Under the pieces are notes generated by a model that saw only the letters and a list, made by a program, of their open reading frames with translations, made no database searches and was not told the DNA's origin. From Nocardioides_C sp963700955 (GTDB taxonomy: Bacteria; Actinomycetota; Actinomycetes; Propionibacteriales; Nocardioidaceae), in the NCBI GenBank assembly GCA_963700955.1, contig CAVOZH010000011.1:717836-781835 (forward strand): a stretch of DNA of 64,000 nucleotides, in the 5' to 3' direction. This document shows positions 56,053-64,000 of the stretch, in pieces. The position numbers and the translations under genes are program-made. Position 1 is the first letter of the stretch; each line of letters starts with the position of its first letter.

Positions 56053-58134
56053 GTGGAAGCCCCCCTCGCCCTCTACCGCCGGTACCGGCCCGAGACGTTC
56101 GCCGAGGTCATCGGCCAGGATCACGTCACGACGCCGCTGCGGACCGCGCTGGCCAACAACCGGGTGAACCACGCCTATCTCTTTTCCGGTCCACGTGGCT
56201 GCGGCAAGACGACGAGCGCCCGGATCCTCGCTCGAGCGCTGAACTGCGAGAAGGGGCCGATCGCGGACCCCTGCGGGGAGTGCCGCTCCTGTCAGGACCT
56301 GGCCCGGGGCGGTCCGGGGTCGGTCGACGTGATCGAGATCGACGCGGCGAGCCACGGCGGTGTCGACGATGCTCGTGACCTACGCGAGCGGGCCTTCTTC
56401 GCTCCGGTCGCCAGCCGCTACAAGGTCTACATCATCGACGAGGCCCACATGGTCTCGACGCAGGGCTTCAACGCACTGCTCAAACTGGTCGAGGAGCCTC
56501 CTCCGCACCTCAAGTTCATCTTCGCGACGACGGAGCCGGACAAGGTGATCGGCACGATCCGGTCGCGGACCCACCATTACCCGTTCCGGCTGATCCCGCC
56601 GCGCCTGCTGTCGGCCTACCTGTCGGAGCTGTGCGAGAAGGAGGGTGTCCGGATCGAGCCGGCGGCGCTGCCGCTCGTCGTTCGCGCCGGCGCCGGCTCC
56701 GCGCGTGACACGCTCTCCGTCCTCGACCAGCTCCTCGGCGGCGCGGGTGACGACGGCGTGACCTACGAGCTCGCCACCGGCCTGCTCGGGTTCACGCCCG
56801 ACGCGCTGCTCGACGAGGTCGTCGACGCGTTCGCCGCGAACGACGGCGGCACCGTCTTCGGCGTCGTCGACAAGGTGATCGAGACCGGTCAGGACCCTCG
56901 ACGGTTCACCGAGGACCTGCTGCGCCGGCTGCGTGACCTCGTGATCATCTCCGCGGTCCCCGACGCGCCGGCGACGGGGCTGATCGACGTCCCGGAGGAC
57001 CAGGCCGAGCGGCTCGTCGCCCAGGCTGCGAGGTTCGGGCGTTCCGACATCACCCGTGCGGCCGACCTGGTTGCCGCGGGACTGACCGAGATGCGTGGTG
57101 CCACGGCGCCGAGGCTTCTCCTGGAGCTGATCTGCGCCCGGGTGCTCCTTCCCGGAGCCGACGACTCGACCGATGGCCTGCTCGCCCGGCTCGACCGGTT
57201 GGAGCGCCGCGTCTCGATCGAGGGCGGCGCACCGTCGACCGCGCCCGCGCCGGTGCACCACCCTGCCGCGCCGGCGCGGCAGCAGCCGACCGCTGCTCCG
57301 GCCCAGCCTTCGACGCCCTCGCCGGCCCCGGCTCCCTCGGCCCCTGCGTCCGGCCCGGCGGCCTCGACCCCGGCTCCTGATCCGGCTGCGGTCCAGCCAC
57401 CGAGCCCCGCTCCGACCCCGACCTACAGCGCACCGCCGGCACCCGCTCCCACCGAGCAGCCTTCGCCTTCGGGGGAGCCCGCGGGGCGGTCCGGTGGTCT
57501 GGGTCTGGTCGAGGTACGCCGGCTGTGGCCGGACCTTCTCGACGCGGTGAAGCTCAAGCGCCGCTACACCTGGATCCTGCTGAGCCAGAACGCCCAGGTC
57601 GCCGCCGTCGACGACAAGACGCTGACCATCGCGCTCATCAACGCCGGCGCGCGCAACTCGTTCGTCAGCGGCGGCAGCGAGGAGATCCTGCGCCAGGCCG
57701 CGATCGACGTGATCGGCCACGACTGGCGGATAGAGGCGATCGTCGACCCCTCCGCCCAGCCCGGCACTGATGGTGACAACGCGCCTCGGGTGGTGCGCCC
57801 GGCGGTGCCCCCCGAGCAGGAGGCGCCGCGGCCCGAAGCGCAGCCGACCTCCGACGGCTCGGCCGCTCCGGCCGCCGAGTCCGCACCCGGGTCCGCGCCA
57901 GGGTCTACACCGGCGGCACCGCGCGCGCAGGTCGACCCCGAGACGATCGCCACCGCGCGCGGCGCGATCCAAGCCACCCGTGCCCCCGGGTCCGTGCAGC
58001 GCAGCGGCCCGACTGTCTCCGACGACGACGCCGATCGCGACGACCCCGACGCGGACGACGGCAACCTCGCCGGGGCCGAGCTGCTCCAGCGTGAGCTGGG
58101 CGCTCAGGTCATCGAGGAGATCAAGCACGAGTGA
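56053..58134 (+). CDS. dnaX: DNA polymerase III subunit gamma/tau
   Basis: A 693-aa clamp-loader ATPase. Walker A GPRGCGKT (46-53), zinc cysteines 65, 74, 77, 80, and DEAH Walker B (YIIDEAHMVS). A Pro/Ala linker (about 400-490) joins to a C-terminal tau region. The start is GTG 56053. TAGGGT at 56040-56045 may be a -10, which would put the 5' end at the start codon (leaderless mRNA). An in-frame start at 56023 lies in the promoter. Full-length tau; no gamma frameshift site is obvious. Confidence 0.94.
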   Translation: MEAPLALYRRYRPETFAEVIGQDHVTTPLRTALANNRVNHAYLFSGPRGCGKTTSARILARALNCEKGPIADPCGECRSCQDLARGGPGSVDVIEIDAASHGGVDDARDLRERAFFAPVASRYKVYIIDEAHMVSTQGFNALLKLVEEPPPHLKFIFATTEPDKVIGTIRSRTHHYPFRLIPPRLLSAYLSELCEKEGVRIEPAALPLVVRAGAGSARDTLSVLDQLLGGAGDDGVTYELATGLLGFTPDALLDEVVDAFAANDGGTVFGVVDKVIETGQDPRRFTEDLLRRLRDLVIISAVPDAPATGLIDVPEDQAERLVAQAARFGRSDITRAADLVAAGLTEMRGATAPRLLLELICARVLLPGADDSTDGLLARLDRLERRVSIEGGAPSTAPAPVHHPAAPARQQPTAAPAQPSTPSPAPAPSAPASGPAASTPAPDPAAVQPPSPAPTPTYSAPPAPAPTEQPSPSGEPAGRSGGLGLVEVRRLWPDLLDAVKLKRRYTWILLSQNAQVAAVDDKTLTIALINAGARNSFVSGGSEEILRQAAIDVIGHDWRIEAIVDPSAQPGTDGDNAPRVVRPAVPPEQEAPRPEAQPTSDGSAAPAAESAPGSAPGSTPAAPRAQVDPETIATARGAIQATRAPGSVQRSGPTVSDDDADRDDPDADDGNLAGAELLQRELGAQVIEEIKHE

Positions 58135-58221
58135 CCCGAGTTCCGCGTCCCCTCCGGGGGCACACTGGAGCCGCAACCTGTAACAGCAGACGACAGAAGC
58201 AGACAGCAGAGGACACGAGCG

Positions 58222-58593
58222 ATGACCGAGGCAAACCCGTTCGGCGAGGGCGGATTCGACATGAACGCCCTGCTCCAGCAGGCGCAGCAGATGCAGCAGC
58301 AGATGATGGATGCGCAGGCTCAGCTCGCCGAGGCGACCGTCACCGGCACCGTCGGCGACGGGCTCGTCGCGGTCACCCTCAACGGCACCGGTGAGCTCGT
58401 CGGCGTCTCGATCAAGCGGGGTTCCTTCGACCCCGACGACACCGAAGACCTGGAAGACCTGATCGTGGCGGCCTACCGCGACGCCAAGGCCCAGGCCGAC
58501 GCGATGGCCGCTGAGAAGCTCGGCCCTCTCGCCGGCGGCCTCGGCGGCGGTGACCTGCCCGGCGGTGCACCGGGTGGGCAGCTCGGCTTCTGA
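58222..58593 (+). CDS. ybaB: YbaB/EbfC nucleoid-associated protein
   Basis: A 123-aa DNA-binding protein beginning with a coiled coil (MNALLQQAQQMQQQMMDAQAQLAEATVTG), with conserved VTLNGTGELVGVSI. It has a Gly-rich C-terminal tail. Between dnaX and recR, as in most bacteria, and overlapping recR by one base. Confidence 0.92.
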   Translation: MTEANPFGEGGFDMNALLQQAQQMQQQMMDAQAQLAEATVTGTVGDGLVAVTLNGTGELVGVSIKRGSFDPDDTEDLEDLIVAAYRDAKAQADAMAAEKLGPLAGGLGGGDLPGGAPGGQLGF

Positions 58594-59192
58594 TGTACGA
58601 AGGCGTTGTCCAGGACCTGATCGACGAGCTCGGCCGGCTGCCGGGCGTGGGCCCCAAGAGCGCTCAGCGCATCGCCTTCCACATCTTGCAGACCGACCCG
58701 GTCGACGTACGACGTCTGGCCGAGGTGCTGCTCGAGGTCAAGGAGAAGGTCACCTTCTGCTCGGTGTGCGGCAACGTCGCCGAGGCCGAGATGTGCCGGA
58801 TCTGCCGCGACCAGCGGCGGGACCCCTCGGTGATCTGTGTCGTCGAGGAGTCGAAGGACGTCGTCGCCATCGAGCGCACACGGGAGTTCCGGGGCCGCTA
58901 CCACGTGCTCGGCGGCGCGATCTCCCCGATCGAGGGGGTCGGTCCCGACGACCTCCGCATCCGTGAGCTCATGACCCGCCTCGCGGACGGGGTGGTCAGT
59001 GAGGTGATCTTGGCGACCGACCCGAACCTCGAAGGAGAGGCGACCGCGACGTACCTCACGCGTCTCCTGCGTCCGATGGGGTTGCGCGTGACCCGACTTG
59101 CTAGTGGACTGCCTGTAGGCGGTGATCTCGAGTACGCCGACGAGGTCACCTTGGGACGAGCGTTCGAAGGGAGGCGAGCCGTCGATGACTGA
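58593..59192 (+). CDS. recR: Recombination protein RecR
   Basis: A 199-aa repair protein: helix-hairpin-helix LGRLPGVGPKSAQRIAFH, zinc finger Cys56, 59, 68, 71, and Toprim (VVEESKDVVAIE). It loads RecA with RecFO. TGATG overlap with ybaB. Confidence 0.95.
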   Translation: MYEGVVQDLIDELGRLPGVGPKSAQRIAFHILQTDPVDVRRLAEVLLEVKEKVTFCSVCGNVAEAEMCRICRDQRRDPSVICVVEESKDVVAIERTREFRGRYHVLGGAISPIEGVGPDDLRIRELMTRLADGVVSEVILATDPNLEGEATATYLTRLLRPMGLRVTRLASGLPVGGDLEYADEVTLGRAFEGRRAVDD

Positions 59193-59802
59193 GGATCACA
59201 TCGCGGCCGCGGGGGAGAACGGTCTGCACAGTGACCTGGAGGACTTCGCGCAGCAGATCGCGGACCAGGTCGAGAGCTTCCTCCTCGCCATCCAGGCGAT
59301 CGCGCGCGGAGAGGCGACTGGCGGCCACGCGATCTCGCTCCTCCTGCTCGAGGTGAGCCAGGTGCTCCTGGCCGGCGCTCGGCTCGGGGTCCAGACCGAC
59401 TTCGAGACCGTGTCGAAGTACGAGCCCGACGCCGGACCCGACCCTGACCTCGACGAGATGCGGCTGCGGCTCGCTGTGCTTCTCGAGGGCGTCGACGCCT
59501 ACACCGAGGTCTTCGACCCGTACGTCGACCCCCCGGAGCTCGCTCCCTCCCTCCTGTCGGACGAGCTGACCAGCATCGCCACGGCGCTCGCCCACGGCCT
59601 GCGGCACTACAAGGCAGGCCGGGTGCAGGAGGCGCTGTGGTGGTGGCAGTTCTCCTACGTCTCCTCCTGGGGCAACGAGGCCAGCGGCGCGCTCCGCGCG
59701 CTCCAGTCGGTCGTCGCCCACGACCGTCTCGACGCCGAGTTCGAAAGCGAGCAGGATCAGGTGGCTGCTGCCGACGAGTTCTTCGAGACCGCAAATCCTT
59801 GA
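59185..59802 (+). CDS. DUF5063 protein
   Basis: A 205-aa acidic helical protein with EALWWWQFSYVSSWGNEASGALRALQSVV. It overlaps recR by 8 bases. DUF5063 proteins follow recR in many actinobacteria. Function unknown. Confidence 0.8.
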   Translation: MTEDHIAAAGENGLHSDLEDFAQQIADQVESFLLAIQAIARGEATGGHAISLLLLEVSQVLLAGARLGVQTDFETVSKYEPDAGPDPDLDEMRLRLAVLLEGVDAYTEVFDPYVDPPELAPSLLSDELTSIATALAHGLRHYKAGRVQEALWWWQFSYVSSWGNEASGALRALQSVVAHDRLDAEFESEQDQVAAADEFFETANP

Positions 59803-59910
59803 CCTAGCGACCACGTGACGGTGCTTCACCCGGGAAATCTTGCGGTTTCGAGGCGCCGTCCGGGCCGTCTTGTGATCCGGCGCGCGGTCGGGGCGGGACG
59901 CCTCGGCCGT

Positions 59911-59916
59911 TAGAAT
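59911..59916 (+). promoter_or_regulatory. Likely -10 box of lysC
   Basis: TAGAAT in an A/T island (GTTAGAATTAGCC) in otherwise GC-rich DNA, 43 bases before the GTG. The -35 is not clear. Confidence 0.4.
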
Positions 59917-59958
59917 TAGCCCGTTCCGAATCGTCTCGAGCCACCCCTGAGGAGAACC

Positions 59959-61227
59959 GTGGGCATTGTCGTGCAGAAGTACGGGGGTTCCTCCGTCGCC
60001 GACGCCACGGGCATCAAGCGTGTCGCCCAGCGGATCGTCGAGGCGAAGCGGTCGGGCAACGACGTGGTCGTGGTCGTCTCGGCGATGGGTGACACCACCG
60101 ACGAGCTGATCGACCTCGCCCAGCAGGTCTCCCCGCTGCCCGCGGGCCGCGAGCTCGACATGCTGCTCACCGCCGGTGAGCGGATCTCGATGGCTCTGCT
60201 GGCCATGGCGATCGGCAACCTCGGACAGGTGGCGCAGTCGTTCACCGGCAGCCAGGCCGGCGTGATCACCGACAGCTCCCACGGCAGGGCCAAGATCATC
60301 GACGTGACCCCGAGCCGCATCGAGCGCGCGCTCGAGGCAGGCGCGATCGCGATCGTCGCCGGGTTCCAAGGCGTCAGCCAGGACACCAAGGACATCACCA
60401 CGCTGGGCCGCGGCGGCTCGGACACCACGGCCGTCGCGCTCGCCGCGGCCCTCGACGCCGACGTGTGCGAGATCTACAGCGACGTCGACGGCGTGTTCAC
60501 CGCCGACCCCCGGATCGTCGCGACTGCCCGGAAGCGGGACCGCGTCTCCTACGAGGAGATGCTCGAGATGGCCGCCAGCGGCGCCAAGATCCTCCACCTG
60601 CGGTGCGTCGAGTACGCCCGCAGGTACCAGATGCCGATCCATGTCCGGTCGTCGTTCAGCAAGAAGAACGGCACGTGGATCACCGACGACGCAGAGGCGG
60701 ACAACATGGAGCAGGCGATCATCGCTGGTGTGGCGCACGACCGCAGCGAGGCCAAGATCACGCTCGTCGGGGTGCCCGACAAGGTCGGCGAGGCCGCCCG
60801 GATCTTCGAGGCGCTCTCCGAGGCGCAGGTCAACCTCGACATGATCGTGCAGAACGTCTCGGCCGCCTCGACGAACCTCACCGACATCTCGTTCACGCTG
60901 CCGCGCGACGACGGCCAGGTCGCGATGACCGCGCTCGCCCAGCTCAAGGACGTCGTCGGCTACGACTCCCTGCTGTACGACGACCGGATCGGCAAGGTCT
61001 CGCTCATCGGTGCCGGCATGCGCTCTCATCCCGGCGTGACGGCGAAGTTCTTCGCGGCGCTCGCGAGCTCCGGTGTGAACATCGAGATGATCTCGACCTC
61101 GGAGATCCGGATCTCCGTCATCGTCGACGAGTCGCAGGTCGACGACGCGGTGACCGCGACCCACACGGCTTTCGAGCTCGACTCCGACGAGGTCGAGGCA
61201 GTTGTCTACGGTGGAACCGGACGGTGA
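59959..61227 (+). CDS. lysC: Aspartokinase (alpha; internal beta start)
   Basis: A 422-aa kinase for lysine/threonine/methionine precursors. N-terminal VQKYGGSSVAD, kinase core to about 245, then two ACT domains for feedback by lysine and threonine. An in-frame ATG at 60706 (MEQAIIAGVAHDRSEAK) matches the known internal start of the beta subunit in C. glutamicum, giving 173 aa. GTG start with GAGGAG. Confidence 0.95.
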   Translation: MGIVVQKYGGSSVADATGIKRVAQRIVEAKRSGNDVVVVVSAMGDTTDELIDLAQQVSPLPAGRELDMLLTAGERISMALLAMAIGNLGQVAQSFTGSQAGVITDSSHGRAKIIDVTPSRIERALEAGAIAIVAGFQGVSQDTKDITTLGRGGSDTTAVALAAALDADVCEIYSDVDGVFTADPRIVATARKRDRVSYEEMLEMAASGAKILHLRCVEYARRYQMPIHVRSSFSKKNGTWITDDAEADNMEQAIIAGVAHDRSEAKITLVGVPDKVGEAARIFEALSEAQVNLDMIVQNVSAASTNLTDISFTLPRDDGQVAMTALAQLKDVVGYDSLLYDDRIGKVSLIGAGMRSHPGVTAKFFAALASSGVNIEMISTSEIRISVIVDESQVDDAVTATHTAFELDSDEVEAVVYGGTGR

Positions 61228-61232
61228 CCCTC

Positions 61233-62309
61233 ATGCGCAAGAAGACGAAGCCAACCCTCGCCGTCGTCGGCGCCACCGGTGCGGTCGGCACCGTGATGCT
61301 GGGCATCCTGTCCCAGCGCGAGGACGTCTGGGGTGAGATCCGGCTCATCGCGTCGCCGCGGTCGGCCGGCAAGAAGCTCCGCGTCCGCGGTGAGGAGGTC
61401 ACCGTCGTCGCGCTGTCGGAGAAGGCGTTCGAAGGCGTCGACGTGGCGATGTTCGACGTGCCCGACGAGGTCTCCGCGGAGTGGGCGCCGATCGCGGCTG
61501 CCAAGGGGGCCGTCGCCGTGGACAACTCCGGGGCCTTCCGCATGGACCCCGACGTGCCGCTCGTCGTACCCGAGGTGAACCCCGGCGCGGTCCACAACCG
61601 CCCGCGCGGCATCATCTCGAACCCGAACTGCACCACCCTGACGATGATGGACGCGGTCGGCGCCCTCCACGCCAGGTGGAACCTGACCGAGCTGGTCGTC
61701 GCGTCGTACCAGGCCGCCTCCGGGGCCGGCCAGCCCGGCGTCGACAGGCTGTACGACGAGCTCCAGGTCGTCGCGGGCGACCGGACCCTCGGCACTGTCG
61801 CGGGTGACGTGCGCCGCGCCATCGGCGACAAGCTCGGTGACTCGGGCTCTCCCTTCCCCGCACCCCTTGCGCTCAACGTCGTGCCGTGGGCGGGGTCCGC
61901 CAGGGACGGTGGCTGGACCTCGGAGGAGCTCAAGGTCCGCAACGAGTCCCGGAAGATCCTCGGCATCCCCGATCTCAAGGTCTCCGCGACCTGCGTCCGG
62001 GTCCCGGTGATCACGACGCACTCGCTGGCCGTGCACGCGACGTTCGCCGAGGAGGTGAACGTCGACGAGGCCCGCCAGGTGCTGGTGCAGGCGCCGTCGG
62101 TCGTCGTCATGGACGACCCGGCGACCGGGAACTTCCCGACACCGGCCGACGTGGTCGGGGCGGACCCGACGTTCGTTGGCCGGATCCGTCAGGCGCTCGA
62201 CTTCCCGAACACGCTCGAGCTCTTCGTGTGCGGCGACAACCTCCGCAAGGGCGCGGCGCTCAACACCGCGCAGATCGCGGAGCTGATCGCCAAGGAGCTC
62301 ACCGCCTGA
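61233..62309 (+). CDS. asd: Aspartate-semialdehyde dehydrogenase
   Basis: A 358-aa NADPH enzyme acting after LysC. GATGAVG near 13, SGAFR near 99, and catalytic Cys133 in SNPNCTTL. ATG 61233 is preceded by GGTGA; GTG 61224, overlapping the lysC stop, is an alternative start. Confidence 0.95.
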   Translation: MRKKTKPTLAVVGATGAVGTVMLGILSQREDVWGEIRLIASPRSAGKKLRVRGEEVTVVALSEKAFEGVDVAMFDVPDEVSAEWAPIAAAKGAVAVDNSGAFRMDPDVPLVVPEVNPGAVHNRPRGIISNPNCTTLTMMDAVGALHARWNLTELVVASYQAASGAGQPGVDRLYDELQVVAGDRTLGTVAGDVRRAIGDKLGDSGSPFPAPLALNVVPWAGSARDGGWTSEELKVRNESRKILGIPDLKVSATCVRVPVITTHSLAVHATFAEEVNVDEARQVLVQAPSVVVMDDPATGNFPTPADVVGADPTFVGRIRQALDFPNTLELFVCGDNLRKGAALNTAQIAELIAKELTA

Positions 62310-62332
62310 CCCGGCTCAGCCCCTGAGCGGCC

Positions 62333-63082
62333 TCACGTCCAGTCGCGGCGACCGGTCGGCTCGTCTTCGAAGCGTGTGGTGACCCAGTGCGCCAGGAGGT
62401 ACGCCAGCGCGCTCAGCACGGGGATCACGACGAACATCGACCGCGAGAAGATCACGTCGAGCAGCGTCAGCATGACGACCACGGTCACCACGCCCACGGC
62501 GAGGAAGCTGGTGCTTCCCGGGTCGCCGACCTTGAACGCCCTCAGCAGCAGGCCCCCGAGCAGGATCATCAGCACCACGATCGCGACCAGGATGAGGAAG
62601 CCTGGGGCGCCGCCACAAGACTTGACTCCTCGTACGGCCTCACAGCCGGCAATCGCGCCGTAGGTCGCTGCGGCACCGGCCGCACCGACGACCAGGCCGG
62701 TCACCACGGCCGCGAGCCGTCCCGGGACCGTGGGGAGCGACAAGTCGGAACGGCTCTTCTTGGCCCGTCGTCGAGGAGGCTCCGTAGCGTCCGGCGCCGC
62801 ATCCTCATCCAGCGGCGTCACCGCATCGACGGGAATCTGCTCCGTGGGCTCGGTGTAGGAGTACGGATGCGGCGCGACCCCGATCTCCGCGGTGGGCTCG
62901 TCATAACCGGGACCCTCGACGGGCCGGGCGGTGGCCTCTGAGGGGCTCTCCGCCGGAGCGTCCGCTGTCCTGGTCCGACCCGCCTTCCTCTTCGACTTCT
63001 TCCTCCGGCCGATGCCCGGAAGTGAGAGGGAGGGAAGCTCGAGCGAGGGCTCGGTCTTGTCGTCACCCGGAGTCTGGCCCAT
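62333..63082 (-). CDS. Membrane protein with long charged N-terminus
   Basis: 249 aa: about 115 residues of charged, Pro-rich, basic clusters (RRKKSKRKAGR; RRRAKKSR), then four membrane helices. Two cysteines sit in an outside loop (AGCEAVRGVKSCGG). No family is recognised. It converges with asd. Confidence 0.7.
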   Translation of the reverse strand: MGQTPGDDKTEPSLELPSLSLPGIGRRKKSKRKAGRTRTADAPAESPSEATARPVEGPGYDEPTAEIGVAPHPYSYTEPTEQIPVDAVTPLDEDAAPDATEPPRRRAKKSRSDLSLPTVPGRLAAVVTGLVVGAAGAAATYGAIAGCEAVRGVKSCGGAPGFLILVAIVVLMILLGGLLLRAFKVGDPGSTSFLAVGVVTVVVMLTLLDVIFSRSMFVVIPVLSALAYLLAHWVTTRFEDEPTGRRDWT

Positions 63083-63268
63083 GCACCGATTCTGCCAGAC
63101 CGGGTCATTGTGGAGCAGACCGGCGCCGTCGCCGGCAGTCGCGCCACCAGCCCTTGCACAACATTGGTGAAAAGTTCAACGCCCCGCCAATCCGCACCGG
63201 GCTACAAGACCGAACCCCCGGGCGTGGCAGCCGCCACACTCCATGCACCGTGAAGGGGAGGGAAACCC

Positions 63269-63910
63269 ATGATCTTGCGTCATCTCACGTCCGCATTCAC
63301 CGCCCTCGCGCTCGCCGGCACCGCCGCCGCTGTGACCGCGCCGGCCCAGGCTTCGGAGGGCCACAAGCCCGGTACGCGCAGTCTGGCGACAGTACTCGCG
63401 GCCGACGGCAGCGGGTTCGACCAGAACGCACACGACTTCGACATCCTGGACAACGCCGTGCGTGCCGTGCTGAGTGCCAAGCCGAACAGCCCGGTCAAGG
63501 TACTCGCCGACGGCAAGGTCGCGCTCACAGCGTTCGCGCCGACCGACGCCGCCTTCCGGCACCTCGCCGAGGACCTGACCGGCAAGCACATCGCCCGTGA
63601 GCGCCGGGTGTTCAACACGCTGGTCGCGGCGGCAGGGGTCGACACCATCGAGTCGGTCCTGAAGTACCACGTGGTGCCGGGCAAGACCATCACGTACAAG
63701 CAGGCGAAGGCCGCCGACGGTGCGAAGCTCACGACCGCGCTCGGGAAGACCGTGACGGTCCGGGTCCATGACGGTCGGGTGATCCTCGTCGACCTGGACA
63801 AGAACGACAAGAACGCTCGCGTGATCCCTGACCTGGCGAACATCAACAAGGGGAACCGACAGATCGCTCATGGCATCAACCAGGTGCTGCGACCGGTCAA
63901 CCTGCCGTAA
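63269..63910 (+). CDS. Secreted fasciclin-domain protein
   Basis: A 213-aa protein with a signal peptide cut after APAQA (about 28) and one FAS1 domain: VALTAFAPTDAAFRHLAEDL and VLKYHVVPGKTITYKQA. It may mediate adhesion at the cell surface. GGGGAGG before the ATG. Confidence 0.87.
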   Translation: MILRHLTSAFTALALAGTAAAVTAPAQASEGHKPGTRSLATVLAADGSGFDQNAHDFDILDNAVRAVLSAKPNSPVKVLADGKVALTAFAPTDAAFRHLAEDLTGKHIARERRVFNTLVAAAGVDTIESVLKYHVVPGKTITYKQAKAADGAKLTTALGKTVTVRVHDGRVILVDLDKNDKNARVIPDLANINKGNRQIAHGINQVLRPVNLP

Positions 63911-63930
63911 CGCAGCGGTCAGCAGACGCG

Positions 63931-63961
63931 AGAGCCCCGGAACGTGATGTTCCGGGGCTCT
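63931..63961 (+). terminator. Terminator after the fasciclin gene
   Basis: AGAGCCCCGGAAC (63931-63943) pairs with 63949-63961 over GTGAT. It lies 20 bases past the stop. Confidence 0.8.
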
Positions 63962-63971
63962 TGCCCATGAG

Positions 63972-64000
63972 TCGGGCTGACAGGATTTGAACCTGCGGCC
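63972..64000 (-). tRNA. 3' part of a tRNA, probably Pro
   Basis: On the minus strand, CGCAGGTTCAAATCCTG is a T-arm and CAGCCCG (63979-63973) an acceptor strand with A as discriminator. A 5' CGGGCTG partner, typical of tRNA-Pro, would lie outside the window. No CCA is encoded. Confidence 0.7.

Overview
The window is high-GC DNA, about 70% by eye, with dense short-spaced genes, many GTG starts, ATGA/GTGA overlaps between neighbours and actinobacterial family signatures: an SRP RNA-dnaX-ybaB-recR block, a TadA-associated protein next to tadA, a CsoR-CopZ-CopA set and an MshC/CysRS-type ligase. The best fit is a chromosome segment of an aerobic actinobacterium close to Nocardioides. That assignment is by resemblance only; no search was run.

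Layout. 1-6.4 kb: copper homeostasis (csoR-copZ-copA, with two CsoR-type operators ahead of csoR), then a YiiX-like hydrolase, a DUF305 lipoprotein coupled to a 46-aa ORF, and a DUF6153-like protein. 5.2-13.9 kb: a sulfur-oxidation island. On the minus strand are DsrE2-like, TusA, a fused FeS/NrfD subunit, a molybdopterin oxidoreductase (SoeA-like) and an ApbC/Mrp Fe-S carrier. Divergent from them are a rhodanese-persulfide dioxygenase fusion, two DUF202 membrane proteins and an ArsR regulator. Together they could pass sulfane sulfur to a persulfide dioxygenase and oxidise the resulting sulfite to sulfate with electrons going to quinone. 14-20 kb: an anti-sigma-like ATPase, a second cysteine-ligase-type enzyme, and a divergent pair of secreted paralogues of unknown function. 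20-29 kb: mostly single metabolic genes (FAD oxidoreductase, thpR, MOSC, GST, menB), plus a 39-codon remnant of an NmrA-like gene. 29-34 kb: three-gene pntAA-pntAB-pntB, a small membrane protein ending in a perfect 16-bp hairpin, upp, and the tadA pair. 34.2-35.6 kb: a complete IS481-family insertion sequence placed exactly at the 3' end of tRNA-Ser(CGA), with a 15-bp target duplication. 35.7-38.3 kb: GNAT, a frameshifted sepF-like gene, a methyltransferase, and a secreted Asn-rich repeat protein. 38.8-50.3 kb: MFS transporter, 3-hydroxyisobutyrate-dehydrogenase-type enzyme, P450 with GNAT, aminotransferase, K+/H+ antiporter, LytR_C protein and HerA-like ATPase. 50.3-55.4 kb: an operon of APH-type kinase, an unknown 368-aa protein and an NTF2-like protein behind a KstR-like palindrome, then AraC, two VOC proteins and an isochorismatase-like hydrolase. 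55.7-64 kb: housekeeping genes tRNA-Ser(GGA), ffs, dnaX, ybaB, recR, DUF5063, lysC, asd, a fasciclin protein and the edge of a tRNA, probably Pro.

The features most worth following are the frameshifted sepF-like gene, the exact IS/tRNA junction, the divergent secreted paralogues, the sulfur island, and the recurring TnnAACnnGTTnnA palindromes.
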